Notes: generated by a model from the sequence alone, not told the origin. Numbered from the stretch's first letter, positions 1 to 8,319 are shown. The stretch is DNA of 63,523 nt from Sunxiuqinia dokdonensis (GCF_001270965.1 NZ_LGIA01000146.1:1-63523), one strand, 5' to 3'. Program-made: numbers and translations.

Positions 1-282
1 TTACAAAAGTCAGAAAGTGAGAAAAAGAGATTTTGCGCACCCATCTTATTAGAAATATCGGAAACGTTTACGCTCGGGATAAAACAAGACAAAAACACTT
101 ATAAAGAGGAGCTTAAAGATATTTATGCAAGGTACGGAATTAGCACCACCGTCACTCAGAAAACAATAACTGAATACTTTGAAGCTTCCCCAGATAACAG
201 CGTAAAACCGTCAACATATACTCTATTGAAATTTGTTGGAGTCGTAGGGAAAGGAATACAAAGGGATATTTTTACTTTTTAA
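1..282 (+). CDS. 3' end of an unidentified protein (partial)
   Basis: Frame 1 is open from the window edge to a TAA at 280-282, giving the last 93 residues of a protein whose start lies outside the window. The fragment is rich in Lys, Glu and Thr and predicted mostly helical, with a segment around TTVTQKTITEYF. I do not recognise a family. It resembles in character the C-terminal helical part of proteins encoded on mobile elements, but that is only an impression. Base composition is AT-rich like the genes that follow, so it probably belongs to the same accessory island. A hairpin with a T-run follows the stop. Confidence 0.55.
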   Translation, partial: LQKSESEKKRFCAPILLEISETFTLGIKQDKNTYKEELKDIYARYGISTTVTQKTITEYFEASPDNSVKPSTYTLLKFVGVVGKGIQRDIFTF

Positions 283-295
283 AATAATTCAGATT

Positions 296-313
296 AACCG
301 TACGGTTTTTTTT
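296..313 (+). terminator. Possible Rho-independent terminator
   Basis: The palindrome AACCGTACGGTT (296-307) begins 13 bases after the stop codon of the partial gene and runs into eight T residues (306-313). The stem is only four pairs around a GTAC loop, so it is a weak candidate. Confidence 0.35.
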
Positions 314-384
314 AATATATTTGAATAGGTTGATAAGTTAACCTCTATTTTTAAAAAATAACGTAAGCGTAAGGTATTATTCTT

Positions 385-508
385 GGTCTCAGAAATCGCC
401 AAATTTCAAATCAACTCAAGAATAATAGCAATAGCGCTCACGCTCATTTCTTTGGGCGTGGGGCTGTTGTCTATTTGAGTTGAGGATGTTTGGCGATACC
501 TTGAGACC
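385..508. repeat. Long nested inverted repeat
   Basis: Left arm 385-419 and right arm 475-508 are inverted copies with a few mismatches: GGTCTC/GAGACC, ATCGCCAAA/TTTGGCGAT and CAACTCAA/TTGAGTTG pair in order. The 55-nt interior can fold again (AGC...CACGC against GCGTG...GCT, about 432-466). A competing short hairpin uses GTATTATTCTTG (374-385) and CAAGAATAATAG (417-428), so two mutually exclusive folds share the left arm. No open frame uses it convincingly. It ends about 80 bases before the first small gene of the island, and could be a mobile-element end, a structured RNA or a leader. No family was recognised. Confidence 0.6.
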
Positions 509-590
509 GGATAGGCTTTCAGTTCCCACGCTTTTTTATTCGTACAACTCTGATCCTAGGGAACGGGAGGGGAACCTAATAGTTTTTAAA

Positions 591-908
591 ATGAAAAAAA
601 ATAGAAATTATTTGCTAGGGAGCTTTAGGATTATTTTTGTTCTGTCTTTTTTATTGTTTCTTATAAGTTGTGAGCCCAAACATCCCAGATTTCCTACTAC
701 ATACAGTTCAGAGGAATTAAAGTACCATCCTAAAAACGCTGACGGTGTTCCTGAGGGTTATACAGCCTTATATTCTCGGACAGGAATCAATAGTATTGAT
801 TATGTAAAAACGAAGGATCTTGAAAAATACAAAAATGAATTAAAGGCATACGAAGATTATAAAAAGGAGAAGGTTCTGAAAAATGAATATAAAAACAATA
901 GTGAGTAG
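591..908 (+). CDS. Small predicted lipoprotein of unknown function
   Basis: A 105-residue protein. It begins with a basic start (MKKNRN), a hydrophobic stretch, and a lipobox LISC at about residues 24-27, so it should be lipidated and anchored in a membrane. The mature part is hydrophilic and charged (many Lys, Glu and Tyr), ending in a Lys-rich tail. The frame stays open upstream to 480, but those residues come from the inverted repeat at 385-508 and precede the signal peptide, so the start at 591 is preferred. A purine-rich stretch (GGGAGGGG) lies 15-25 bases upstream. No family recognised. First of five consecutive small orphan genes. Confidence 0.6.
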   Translation: MKKNRNYLLGSFRIIFVLSFLLFLISCEPKHPRFPTTYSSEELKYHPKNADGVPEGYTALYSRTGINSIDYVKTKDLEKYKNELKAYEDYKKEKVLKNEYKNNSE

Positions 909-990
909 GATGAAAATTATTTGGCTTAATCAGAGGTTTCATTTCACTTGCATCAGAGCAACTAATATTTATCGGAAATTACCATAACAC

Positions 991-1191
991 ATGACAAACT
1001 CATTCCTCATGAAGTTAAAAACCTTAATTATAGCTTTAATATTTGGCTTGCTATTAGTCAGCTGTGATGCTGCTGAGGAAGCTGCCCACGGTTTAGTTTC
1101 TATCATGTTTTTCTTACTAAAAGTAGGCTTCATCATTCTCGGAGTTTACTTAGTTTTTATTATCCTTGTCGCTTTGTTTGGTGGAAAATAA
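991..1191 (+). CDS. Small membrane lipoprotein, unknown
   Basis: 66 residues. The N-terminus has a hydrophobic segment ending in a lipobox LVSC (about residues 22-25), followed by a short acidic linker and a second hydrophobic helix (about 38-62). An alternative start is Met7 at 1009. The arrangement suggests a lipid-anchored peptide that also crosses the membrane, as in small immunity or stress peptides, but no family is recognised. The stop abuts the next reading frame, so it is probably co-transcribed with the following gene. Confidence 0.5.
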   Translation: MTNSFLMKLKTLIIALIFGLLLVSCDAAEEAAHGLVSIMFFLLKVGFIILGVYLVFIILVALFGGK

Positions 1192-1218
1192 TTGAACATC
1201 AAAATAAATTGGATTATT

Positions 1219-1665
1219 ATGACTAGAATTCTGCTTCTATTGGTTTCGCTTGGGATTAGTACTCAGCTTTTCTCTCAAGGGTTTGCAACTTTCACCCCAT
1301 ATATGGGTCAAACCCAGAATGCAACACAATCAGAAAGTCCATCAGTTAAATTGGAATCTGTTGTCCAATATACCTCTAGAGGAGAATGGTCAAAGAAATA
1401 CTCAGTTGAAGTCACGTTCATACATGGTTCTGAGTTAAACAAAGCAACAAACTCTTACAATTACTCCGTTACTTCAAATTACGGAATAATATTTTGGGGA
1501 GAAAACCAAGCCTCAGTAATAGAGTTGTCAACGCCGATACTTTCATATGGAACTCGAATAGACAAAGAGAATCTTCGAAATATGGTAATTGAAATAAAAG
1601 GGAAGGATCAAGAAGGTCGTGAGTGGAAAATATGCACAGGTCGCTATTGTGGACTTTTAAACTAA
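1219..1665 (+). CDS. Small secreted protein, unknown
   Basis: 148 residues from the ATG at 1219. The frame also extends to a TTG at 1192, but the ATG is followed directly by a clear signal peptide (MTRILLLLVSLGISTQLFSQ, cleavage near residue 20). The mature part is rich in Ser, Thr, Tyr and Asn with alternating hydrophobics, suggesting a beta-sandwich, and has two Cys near the C-terminus (KICTGRYCG) that could form a disulphide in the periplasm. No family recognised. Confidence 0.55.
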   Translation: MTRILLLLVSLGISTQLFSQGFATFTPYMGQTQNATQSESPSVKLESVVQYTSRGEWSKKYSVEVTFIHGSELNKATNSYNYSVTSNYGIIFWGENQASVIELSTPILSYGTRIDKENLRNMVIEIKGKDQEGREWKICTGRYCGLLN

Positions 1666-1700
1666 AAAACTAGTCGATACAATTACCAAAAACAAGGATT

Positions 1701-2186
1701 ATGAAAGCATTTTTCTATCTTCCCACACTACTCTTCATAGGACTTTCGATAACAATTTCAGGTCAAACCCCAACTGAATTTTTGCCAACTGAATTGGCAT
1801 ATAAAAGTCGAATTTTGAACATGATAGAAGTTGTTCCTAAGAACGAGACAGCACTTTCTAAAGACTCCAAAAGCGTACCCTATTCGGCTGATGAGGGTTT
1901 CATATATTTGAATATTCCTGATAGTTTAATTGTCGTTTACTGTGGATCCCGTACCAGCGACTTTAGAATTTCCGAGCGACTGAGGATGATAGAGCTATTA
2001 AAGGAAAATCCCATTCAATTGAAAATGTTGAATGATAATGATGAGCATGTAATCGTTCAAATGGTTACCATACCAAAAGTTAGTGTTCAACTTTATTTTC
2101 CCGACACAAGAATAGACATCGGAAAGGGTGAGCAAATAATGGCTTTCGAATTTTCCGACCTAAAACTACTGGGTAAAGCAAAATGA
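1701..2186 (+). CDS. Small secreted protein, unknown
   Basis: 161 residues with an N-terminal signal peptide (hydrophobic residues about 5-19, cleavage near SGQ). The remainder is a mixed alpha/beta, moderately charged domain with a single Cys at about residue 81. No recognisable motif. It follows the previous gene by 35 bases on the same strand and shares its AT-rich composition, so it is probably part of the same transcription unit. Confidence 0.55.
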   Translation: MKAFFYLPTLLFIGLSITISGQTPTEFLPTELAYKSRILNMIEVVPKNETALSKDSKSVPYSADEGFIYLNIPDSLIVVYCGSRTSDFRISERLRMIELLKENPIQLKMLNDNDEHVIVQMVTIPKVSVQLYFPDTRIDIGKGEQIMAFEFSDLKLLGKAK

Positions 2187-2233
2187 ACATAGATCGCTAT
2201 CATGAATAACTCTAAGAAAGAGAACTTTACCAA

Positions 2234-2953
2234 ATGAGATTATTATATATATGCAAGATAATAGATAGAATTGGCAAATTAAACAGGAATCATTTTATTT
2301 ATTTAATCTTATTAGCCTTTGCCAGCATGTTGCTGTGGTTCTCATTAACCTTGCTAAGAGAGTGGGAGGTTCTCGCTTGGACAATACATTTGCGTTACGC
2401 TGGTGCTGGTTTTACAATAATAGCCTTAGGCTTTTTTTTATGGATAATTTGGGTAAACGGTAAACTCCATTTTCTAAAGCATGTTGTAGGATATCCGATT
2501 TTGTTTCTTACATATATTGGCTGTTTTACCCTTTTGTCTGCGTTGACAATGAAAGCCCTATCAGACATTTCGATTTATGAATTATCATACGCCGATCCAA
2601 TCTTTTTGCGTGGCGTGGCTGCTGCAATTGCTTTTCCCGTCGCTACTACCCTCTGGAATATTCTACTAGCATGGATGGAAAGGAAATCAATAAACATGAA
2701 GAACGTGGGGACTTTATTATTAACGTCAATACTAATCCCAATTCTAAGTTCGATCATTGCATCTTTTTTATTTTTCCAATCCTACTTGTTTCCTGAGGTG
2801 CAAGCCACGTGGATTGAAGTGTTGACAACTCCCCTAATTTGGTTAGATAGTGGAAGTTTACTTTTCTCATTCTTAGTGTACGAAGGAATTTTTATTTTAT
2901 GGGTAAAGTCAAACGAAAAACTACAACCCCATCCAATTGAATCACGAAACTAA
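2234..2953 (+). CDS. Multi-pass membrane protein, unknown
   Basis: 239 residues with about six hydrophobic segments (near residues 22-40, 50-72, 83-107, 124-145, 157-180 and 204-225) and a short charged C-terminal tail. It looks like an integral inner-membrane protein. I recognise no family. It is the last gene of the island and is followed at once by a structured inverted repeat. An alternative function such as an immunity or sensor protein for the preceding exported proteins is conceivable but nothing in the sequence shows it. Confidence 0.55.
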   Translation: MRLLYICKIIDRIGKLNRNHFIYLILLAFASMLLWFSLTLLREWEVLAWTIHLRYAGAGFTIIALGFFLWIIWVNGKLHFLKHVVGYPILFLTYIGCFTLLSALTMKALSDISIYELSYADPIFLRGVAAAIAFPVATTLWNILLAWMERKSINMKNVGTLLLTSILIPILSSIIASFLFFQSYLFPEVQATWIEVLTTPLIWLDSGSLLFSFLVYEGIFILWVKSNEKLQPHPIESRN

Positions 2954-3051
2954 CAGTCTGTAACGGTGCAGACATGCTATTTGTTCCTTTTCATTGTTGT
3001 AATTTTAATCGAATGAAAATTTAATTTTTTGTGGCACCTGCTTACGGACTG
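2954..3051. repeat. Structured inverted repeat after the island genes
   Basis: CAGTCTGTAACGGTGC (2954-2969) pairs imperfectly with GCACCTGCTTACGGACTG (3034-3051). Inside, TTTTCATT (2988-2995) pairs with AATGAAAA (3012-3019). The palindrome begins directly at the stop codon of the membrane-protein gene and may work as a terminator or be the end of an inserted element. Between it and the tRNA-like gene (3052-3387) I see only AT-rich sequence without a credible frame. Confidence 0.45.
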
Positions 3052-3387
3052 TTTCCCAATTTACCCCCTACCCAAAAAAATGGGAAAGAGACTTTCGAAT
3101 TGATCCCCTTTCCAAAATCACTATATAGAATCAAACAAAAACAAAGTCAAAATAGCAGAAATACAATATCACAGATTCTATTTGCAACAACTTATAAAAC
3201 AGAATCATGAAGCAATAAAATAGAAACTTAGGATATCGCGCTGTCAATTATTTTCTTATACTTACAAGTGAAATAACTATTTTTAAAGTACATAATTTAT
3301 TAACTTTTTTCGGAATACTTGCATGTAAACCATATCGTAAACCGGAAAAGAGAGGATCAGTTTTAAGCTGAAGATTTAAAGAGATAA

Positions 3388-3492
3388 GCGAGTGAAGCTC
3401 AGTGGTATGCATTTAAAGGCGCAGCCTTTGAATGTTTTAAGAGCATCAGCTTCCCAAGCTGAGGGTCGTGGGTTCGATCCCCATTTCCCGCT
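3388..3492 (+). tRNA. Degenerate tRNA-Gly(CCC)-like gene with D-loop insertion
   Basis: A cloverleaf can be drawn: acceptor 3388-3394/3485-3491, D-stem GCTC (3397-3400)/GAGC (3441-3444), anticodon stem 3446-3450/3458-3462 with loop TTCCCAA (3451-3457, anticodon CCC, Gly), and T-arm 3468-3484 with loop TTCGATC. CCA is not encoded. Two features argue for a pseudogene: the acceptor has two mismatches and a G-U pair, and the conserved T8 is A. The D-loop carries about 33 extra bases (3408-3440) that form their own hairpin (CATTTAAAGGC/GCCTTTGAATG around GCA). The 3' half is much better conserved than the 5' half. Confidence 0.5.
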
Positions 3493-3572
3493 CATTGATT
3501 ATCAGGACTTCGTAACTCCTTCATTTTTTTGTTTCTTTTAGTTGCGCCCTCCTTTTCTACCGTTAATTTTTC

Positions 3573-3925
3573 GATACCAAGCTCCGTTTTTGGATACCAA
3601 GCTCCAACTTTTCGATATCAAGCACGATTTTTTCGATACCAAGCTCCAACTTTTCAATACCAAGCTCTAACTTTTCAATACCAAGCTCTAATTTTTGGAT
3701 ACCAAGCACCAATTTTTCAATAACAAGCTCCAATTTTTGGATACCAAGCTCCAATTTTTCGATACCAAGCTCCAACTTTTGGATACCAAGCTCGAATTTC
3801 TCGATACCAAGCTCCAACTTTTTATCACCAAGCCGGAACATGTCAATAACAGGCAACAAATTTCCATCACCAAGCTAAAACCTTTGACTACCAAGCACCC
3901 TCTTTTCAGTTCCAAAAATGATTGA
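3573..3925. repeat. 21-bp tandem repeat array (about 17 units)
   Basis: Contiguous imperfect copies of a 21-bp unit of the form GATACCAAGCTCCAACTTTTC, with the core ACCAAGC most constant and the T-run variable. The period is exactly 21 through the central units and decays at the right end. Because 21 is a multiple of three, both strands stay open in several frames (for example a seven-residue LELGIEK repeat on the minus strand), but no frame has a credible start or function. The array fills the gap between the tRNA-like gene and the PorP/SprF gene. Confidence 0.9.
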
Positions 3926-4165
3926 ACAACAAATCCTGGGATTTCATTTGTCCATAACCAACTTATTTTTCGAATTCCAGCACAAAAAAATCAAGTCATC
4001 CCCATTTTACCCGCCTGCCATCCAGTGCGGATAATTACAATACCCCTTTCGCTATTCGCTTAGATGGGTTTGCTAACTGTTTATTTTTACAGACAGGCAG
4101 TGTTGCTATGTTTGTCGCTGAAATTGAGTGTGTTTTACACACAAACGATAGATGACGGCGATAAC

Positions 4166-5101
4166 ATGATGCGAATTTTCACATTCCTTTACCTGTGCGT
4201 AGCATTTGTTTTTTTTCAGATCAACAAAGCCAGCGCACAGCAAGACCCCATGTATACGCAATACATGAACAACATCCTTTCGGTTAATCCGGCTTATGCC
4301 GGATCGGGCGACGCACTTAGCATGATGGTCATGTCGCGTAACCAATGGGTTTCTATTGAAGGGGCTCCCGCAACACAGTCGTTTATCATCCACACCCCCA
4401 TTACCAAGCACCATATGGGTCTGGGTTTTTCGCTCCTGAAAGACCAGCTTGGACCCATCTCGCAAACCGGCGCCTATGTCGATTATTCGTACAGCATTGA
4501 TTTTGCCCACGGCCGGTATTTATCGTTTGGGTTGAAAGGTGGCGTTAATTTTTTTGAGGCGGGCCTCTCGAAATTGGAGACCGTTGACTCGAATGATCCT
4601 GTCTTTGCCAGCGACATCAACCGGAATTTCCTACCCAATGTGGGCATCGGACTTTACTTCAATTCTGAACGTTTCATGACCGGGCTTTCGATCCCCAAAC
4701 TCATTCAGAACCAAATCAACAGCAACGATTTTTCTTCAGAATATGTGAGCAAGGAAAATATTCATCTGTTTTTTATGGCGGGCTACGTTTTTGATGTCAA
4801 CCGAATTCTTAAATTTAAACCGTACTTTCTAACAAAATACAGCCAGAACTCGCCCCTGGCCGTCGACTTAACCGCCCAATTTCTGTTTTATGAACGATTG
4901 TGGCTGGGCGCGATGTACCGGGTTGGCGATGCCGTGGGTGCCATGTTCCAAATACAAATTTCCAACCAACTGAAAGTCGGCTACGCTTATGACGTAACGG
5001 CCACCGAATTGGGATCATACAATAACGGAACGCACGAAATTTTGGTGAGTTATGATTTTGACTTCGGACGCGACAAGGTGAGGTCGCCACGCTATTTTTA
5101 A
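4166..5101 (+). CDS. PorP/SprF family type IX secretion system membrane protein
   Basis: 311 residues from the ATG at 4166, chosen because the signal peptide (MMRIFTFLYL..., cleavage after SAQQ) starts there; the upstream in-frame extension to 4064 has no signal-like character. The first mature residues (QDPMYTQYMNN, then NPAYAGS) are the hallmark of the PorP/SprF family, which forms an outer-membrane beta-barrel linked to type IX secretion or gliding. The rest alternates hydrophobic strands with Gly/Asn turns and ends in DFDFG-type strands. The OmpA/PD40 gene follows after 17 bases, the usual partner in Bacteroidota. Many genomes carry several such pairs, so this one need not be the core PorP. 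Confidence 0.92.
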   Translation: MMRIFTFLYLCVAFVFFQINKASAQQDPMYTQYMNNILSVNPAYAGSGDALSMMVMSRNQWVSIEGAPATQSFIIHTPITKHHMGLGFSLLKDQLGPISQTGAYVDYSYSIDFAHGRYLSFGLKGGVNFFEAGLSKLETVDSNDPVFASDINRNFLPNVGIGLYFNSERFMTGLSIPKLIQNQINSNDFSSEYVSKENIHLFFMAGYVFDVNRILKFKPYFLTKYSQNSPLAVDLTAQFLFYERLWLGAMYRVGDAVGAMFQIQISNQLKVGYAYDVTATELGSYNNGTHEILVSYDFDFGRDKVRSPRYF

Positions 5102-5118
5102 TTTGAAACGGCTGACTG

Positions 5119-7131
5119 ATGAGACGCGCTACAGGTAAGATCTTCCTCATTTTCATTTTTACTTTTCTGCTACACTCGCTGGCTGATGCTCAAAAAGTCA
5201 CCATTCGCATGGCCGACAAAAGCTTCGACAACTTTGCTTTTATGGAAGCCATCGGCTTGTATGAATTTGCCTACGGCAAAGACTCGGCCAACGCCTATGT
5301 CATCCGCCGGCTAGCCGATGCAAACCGCCACATTGGAAATACTGAGGCCATGGAGAAGTGGCTGGAGCTTCTGATTTCAAAAGGAGACGCGCAGCCCGAT
5401 GACCTGTTCAACTACTCACAAGCGCTAAAAAGCAATGGGAAATATCCCGACGCCGAAAAGTGGCTCAACAGTTACGCCGAGCTTCGTCCCGACGACAGCC
5501 GGGTGAATGCTCAAAGCTCATTGCTTGAATACATCCAGCTTTTACACCACAACCCCGACCGTTACAAAGTTCGTCCGGTGTCGCTGAACACCAATGGCTC
5601 AGAGCTGGGCGTTACCTTTTACCGCAAAAAACTTGTCTTTTCATCAACCAAACTCACAAACGGAACACCCAGCCCAAAATACAAATGGAATGAATTGCCT
5701 TATTTCAGCCTGTTTATTGGCGATCAGGCTCCCAATGGAGACATCATCAACACGAAACAATTTGCACCCAAATTACAGACAAGCTACCACGACGGGCCGG
5801 TAGCTTTCGACCCGAAAAACGACAGGGTGTATATTACCCGAAACAACGTTGGAAAAAATGGTAGCGCTGCCAGAGGAAGCCAGGGCGAAATTAACCTGAA
5901 AATTCTGTTTGGTGGAAAAGAAAAAGACGAGTGGGAATACCGGGGCGAGTTTTCGTACAACAGCGATGACTACTCCACCGGACACCCATCCATCGACACA
6001 ACCGGCCAGGTAATGTACTTTGCTTCCGACATGCCCGGCGGCTACGGAGGAACCGACATTTACTACAGTATTTTCAATCAAGGGTATTGGACCACGCCGG
6101 TTAACCTGGGCCCGAAAATCAATACGTCGGAAAATGAAATGTTCCCGTTCATCAGCTACGACGGAACACTGTATTTTTCGTCAAACGGGCACCCGGGGCT
6201 TGGTGGATTAGACATTTACTCCGCGATTCCTGAAGATGGCCTTTTCAACCAGGTCGAAAACATGGGCTACCCTTTGAACAGTCCTAAAGATGACTTCAGC
6301 TTTGTGCTCGACGAAACCGGAACAGCCGGCTATTTCTCATCAAACCGAAATGGCGGACGCGGAAACGACGATATTTATTTTGTCCGGCTTACGCATGTTC
6401 CGGTGTTTATCCGCGGTGTGGCCAACGATTTTGTCACGGGAAAACCTTTGGCTGGAGCAACCATCAGCCTGGTCAATGAATTTGCCGACACCCTTTCAAC
6501 CCAGATAACCAAACGCACCGGAGAATTTGAGTTTGAAGTTCATAAAGGACAAAACTATTTTATTCATGCCATCAAAGCGTTTTATCTGGGCAACGACACG
6601 CTGGTTCCGACCAAAAAATTGCGGGCCGGCGATGAAACTTTTGTCCAGCTTTTGCTTGAAATGGAAGAAGCGATTGACGATGGATCGCCCGAACCACTGT
6701 ATATGGAAGAGGAAAATGGCGAACCACTTCAGGTACATGAAATTAGAGACGTTGATTTTTACGTGGGTGATTGGGTGGTTAATTCAGAGGTTGCCCATAC
6801 CATCAATGAACTGATTCAGTATTTGATCCAGTTCCCTGACATGGAAATTCGCATTGAAACGCACACCGATTCGCGGGGTGATGACGAAAAAAACCTGCTC
6901 CTGTCAAAACAGCGGGCAAAAGCCATTTTCGATTACATCTGCTGGAAAGGAATTGATCCGCTGCGTGTGGCTTACGAAGGCTACGGAGAAACCCGGCTGC
7001 TCAACAAGTGCGACGATGGTGTGGATTGCCCGGAATCAGAATACCAAGCCAACAACCGCAACATTGTGAAGGTGGTGAAAAAAGGCGAATACAAAGGGAA
7101 ACGAACCATCCGAAATACCTTCTACTTCTAA
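5119..7131 (+). CDS. OmpA-family protein with PD40 propeller (PorE-like)
   Basis: 670 residues. A signal peptide (about 1-25) is followed by TPR-like helices (about 30-140), a WD40-like PD40 beta-propeller (about 200-430, with repeats such as MYFASDMPGGYGGTDIYY and LYFSSNGHPGLGGLDIY), a carboxypeptidase-regulatory-like beta-sandwich (about 435-520) and a C-terminal OmpA peptidoglycan-binding domain (about 550-655, ETHTDSRGDDEKNLLLSKQR and the NNRNIVKVV end). This order is that of PorE-type proteins, which tether type IX secretion components to the cell wall. It probably forms an operon with the PorP/SprF gene. It converges on thiL with four bases between stops. Confidence 0.92.
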   Translation: MRRATGKIFLIFIFTFLLHSLADAQKVTIRMADKSFDNFAFMEAIGLYEFAYGKDSANAYVIRRLADANRHIGNTEAMEKWLELLISKGDAQPDDLFNYSQALKSNGKYPDAEKWLNSYAELRPDDSRVNAQSSLLEYIQLLHHNPDRYKVRPVSLNTNGSELGVTFYRKKLVFSSTKLTNGTPSPKYKWNELPYFSLFIGDQAPNGDIINTKQFAPKLQTSYHDGPVAFDPKNDRVYITRNNVGKNGSAARGSQGEINLKILFGGKEKDEWEYRGEFSYNSDDYSTGHPSIDTTGQVMYFASDMPGGYGGTDIYYSIFNQGYWTTPVNLGPKINTSENEMFPFISYDGTLYFSSNGHPGLGGLDIYSAIPEDGLFNQVENMGYPLNSPKDDFSFVLDETGTAGYFSSNRNGGRGNDDIYFVRLTHVPVFIRGVANDFVTGKPLAGATISLVNEFADTLSTQITKRTGEFEFEVHKGQNYFIHAIKAFYLGNDTLVPTKKLRAGDETFVQLLLEMEEAIDDGSPEPLYMEEENGEPLQVHEIRDVDFYVGDWVVNSEVAHTINELIQYLIQFPDMEIRIETHTDSRGDDEKNLLLSKQRAKAIFDYICWKGIDPLRVAYEGYGETRLLNKCDDGVDCPESEYQANNRNIVKVVKKGEYKGKRTIRNTFYF

Positions 7132-7135
7132 GAAA

Positions 7136-8173
7136 CTACCCCAGCGGGTTCCAGCCCTGTGCCTGAAGCGCGACGGCTGTTCCCGCGCCGGTAATCATAT
7201 TGGTCCCGGTGCTTTCCTCTGTAATATGTCCAATGATGGTGATATCCGGATCCTGCTTAATTTTGTCGTGATCGGCCAGCGGAACAGTAAATAGCAGTTC
7301 GTAATCTTCGCCGCCATTCAGCGCAGCAACAAGCGGATTGATGCTCAGCTCGTCGGCAAACTTACGGGTTTGAAAGTCCATGGGAATTTTTTCTTCATAG
7401 ATACTACAGCCCACCTTCGAAGCTTTACAAATATGCATAATCTCGGACGACAAGCCATCCGAAATATCGATCATGGCTGTCGGTTTGACACCCAGATTTT
7501 TCAACGCGCTGACCACGTCACCCCGAGCTTCCGGTTTAAGTTGCCGCTCCAGAATATAATCGTAGCCTTCCAACTTGGGCTGCTCTTTCGGGTTCACTTT
7601 AAAAACTTCATTCTCGCGTTCCAACAGCTGAAGCCCCATGTAGGCACCGCCCAAATCGCCTGTCACACAAATTAAATCGTTGAGCTGAGCCCCACTGCGA
7701 TAAACCAGGTCTTCCTGATTCGCCTCGCCAATGGCTGTCACACTGATGGTCAGTCCGGTCAACGAACTGGTCGTGTCACCACCAACCAAATCCACTCCAT
7801 ATTTTTCACAGGCCAAATGAATTCCGGAATAGAGTTCATCAATCGCTTCCACCGAAAACTTACTTGAAATAGCCAGCGAAACCGTAATCTGCCGGGGCTG
7901 GGCATTCATGGCAAATACATCCGACAAATTCACCACCACCGCTTTGTATCCCAAATGCTTCAGCGGAACATACATCAGGTTGAAATGAATTCCTTCCGTC
8001 AGCAAGTCGGTTGTCACAACCACCTGTTTCCCTTCAAAACCAAGCACCGCAGCATCATCGCCAACACCTTTTACCGTGCTTTTGTGTTGAATTTGAATAT
8101 TTTTTGTCAGGCGCTCAATGAGGCCAAATTCCCCCAATGTTGCCAGTGTTGTTTGATTTTTTGTATTATCCAT
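7136..8173 (-). CDS. thiL: Thiamine-monophosphate kinase
   Basis: 345 residues, a normal length. ThiL phosphorylates thiamine monophosphate to the active cofactor thiamine diphosphate in the cytoplasm. Visible signatures are GDDAAV (about 39-44), the metal-binding TTDLLTEGIHF (about 53-63), the NLSDVFAMNA motif (about 82-91) and VGGDTTSS (about 129-136), with AMIDISDGLSSE in the C-terminal half. It is divergently oriented to sufB. No TPP riboswitch is seen in the 146-bp gap. Confidence 0.95.
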   Translation of the reverse strand: MDNTKNQTTLATLGEFGLIERLTKNIQIQHKSTVKGVGDDAAVLGFEGKQVVVTTDLLTEGIHFNLMYVPLKHLGYKAVVVNLSDVFAMNAQPRQITVSLAISSKFSVEAIDELYSGIHLACEKYGVDLVGGDTTSSLTGLTISVTAIGEANQEDLVYRSGAQLNDLICVTGDLGGAYMGLQLLERENEVFKVNPKEQPKLEGYDYILERQLKPEARGDVVSALKNLGVKPTAMIDISDGLSSEIMHICKASKVGCSIYEEKIPMDFQTRKFADELSINPLVAALNGGEDYELLFTVPLADHDKIKQDPDITIIGHITEESTGTNMITGAGTAVALQAQGWNPLG

Positions 8174-8219
8174 GTTTTAAATATCAGACCTGCAGGTGTG
8201 GATTAATCGTTTTCAGTCG

Positions 8220-8247
8220 CAAAAATAGCTTTACTTCCTTATCTTTG
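8220..8247. promoter_or_regulatory. Divergent promoter pair between thiL and sufB
   Basis: CAAAAATA at 8220-8227 is the complement of a TAnnTTTG -7 box facing thiL. TATCTTTG at 8240-8247, followed by C, is a perfect -7 box of the Bacteroidota housekeeping sigma factor facing sufB. The two boxes are only 12 bases apart, so the two transcription units share one short control region. Clear -33 elements were not found. Confidence 0.55.
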
Positions 8248-8319
8248 CAATTATTTTTAAACAGTCTATTTTGAAGTTTGTTATTACATGCGGTAAGAGA
8301 AACGATAAAAAAGTGGGAT

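Noticed and set aside
385-508. Retron non-coding RNA or integron attC site
   Set aside because: No reverse transcriptase and no integron integrase lie nearby, and the core-site words GTTRRRY/RYYYAAC are not placed at the arm ends.
3529-3925. Open frames on both strands within the 21-bp array, one encoding a LELGIEK heptad-like repeat
   Set aside because: A repeat unit divisible by three keeps several frames open automatically. No start signal, no export signal and no family support; treated as non-coding repeat.
3573-3925. Possible CRISPR array
   Set aside because: Units are contiguous at 21 bp without spacers, and no cas genes are present. The same applies to the arrays at 16521, 42939 and 58782.
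8174-8319. TPP riboswitch upstream of thiL
   Set aside because: No conserved TPP-element words are seen, and thiL in Bacteroidota is usually not headed by one.
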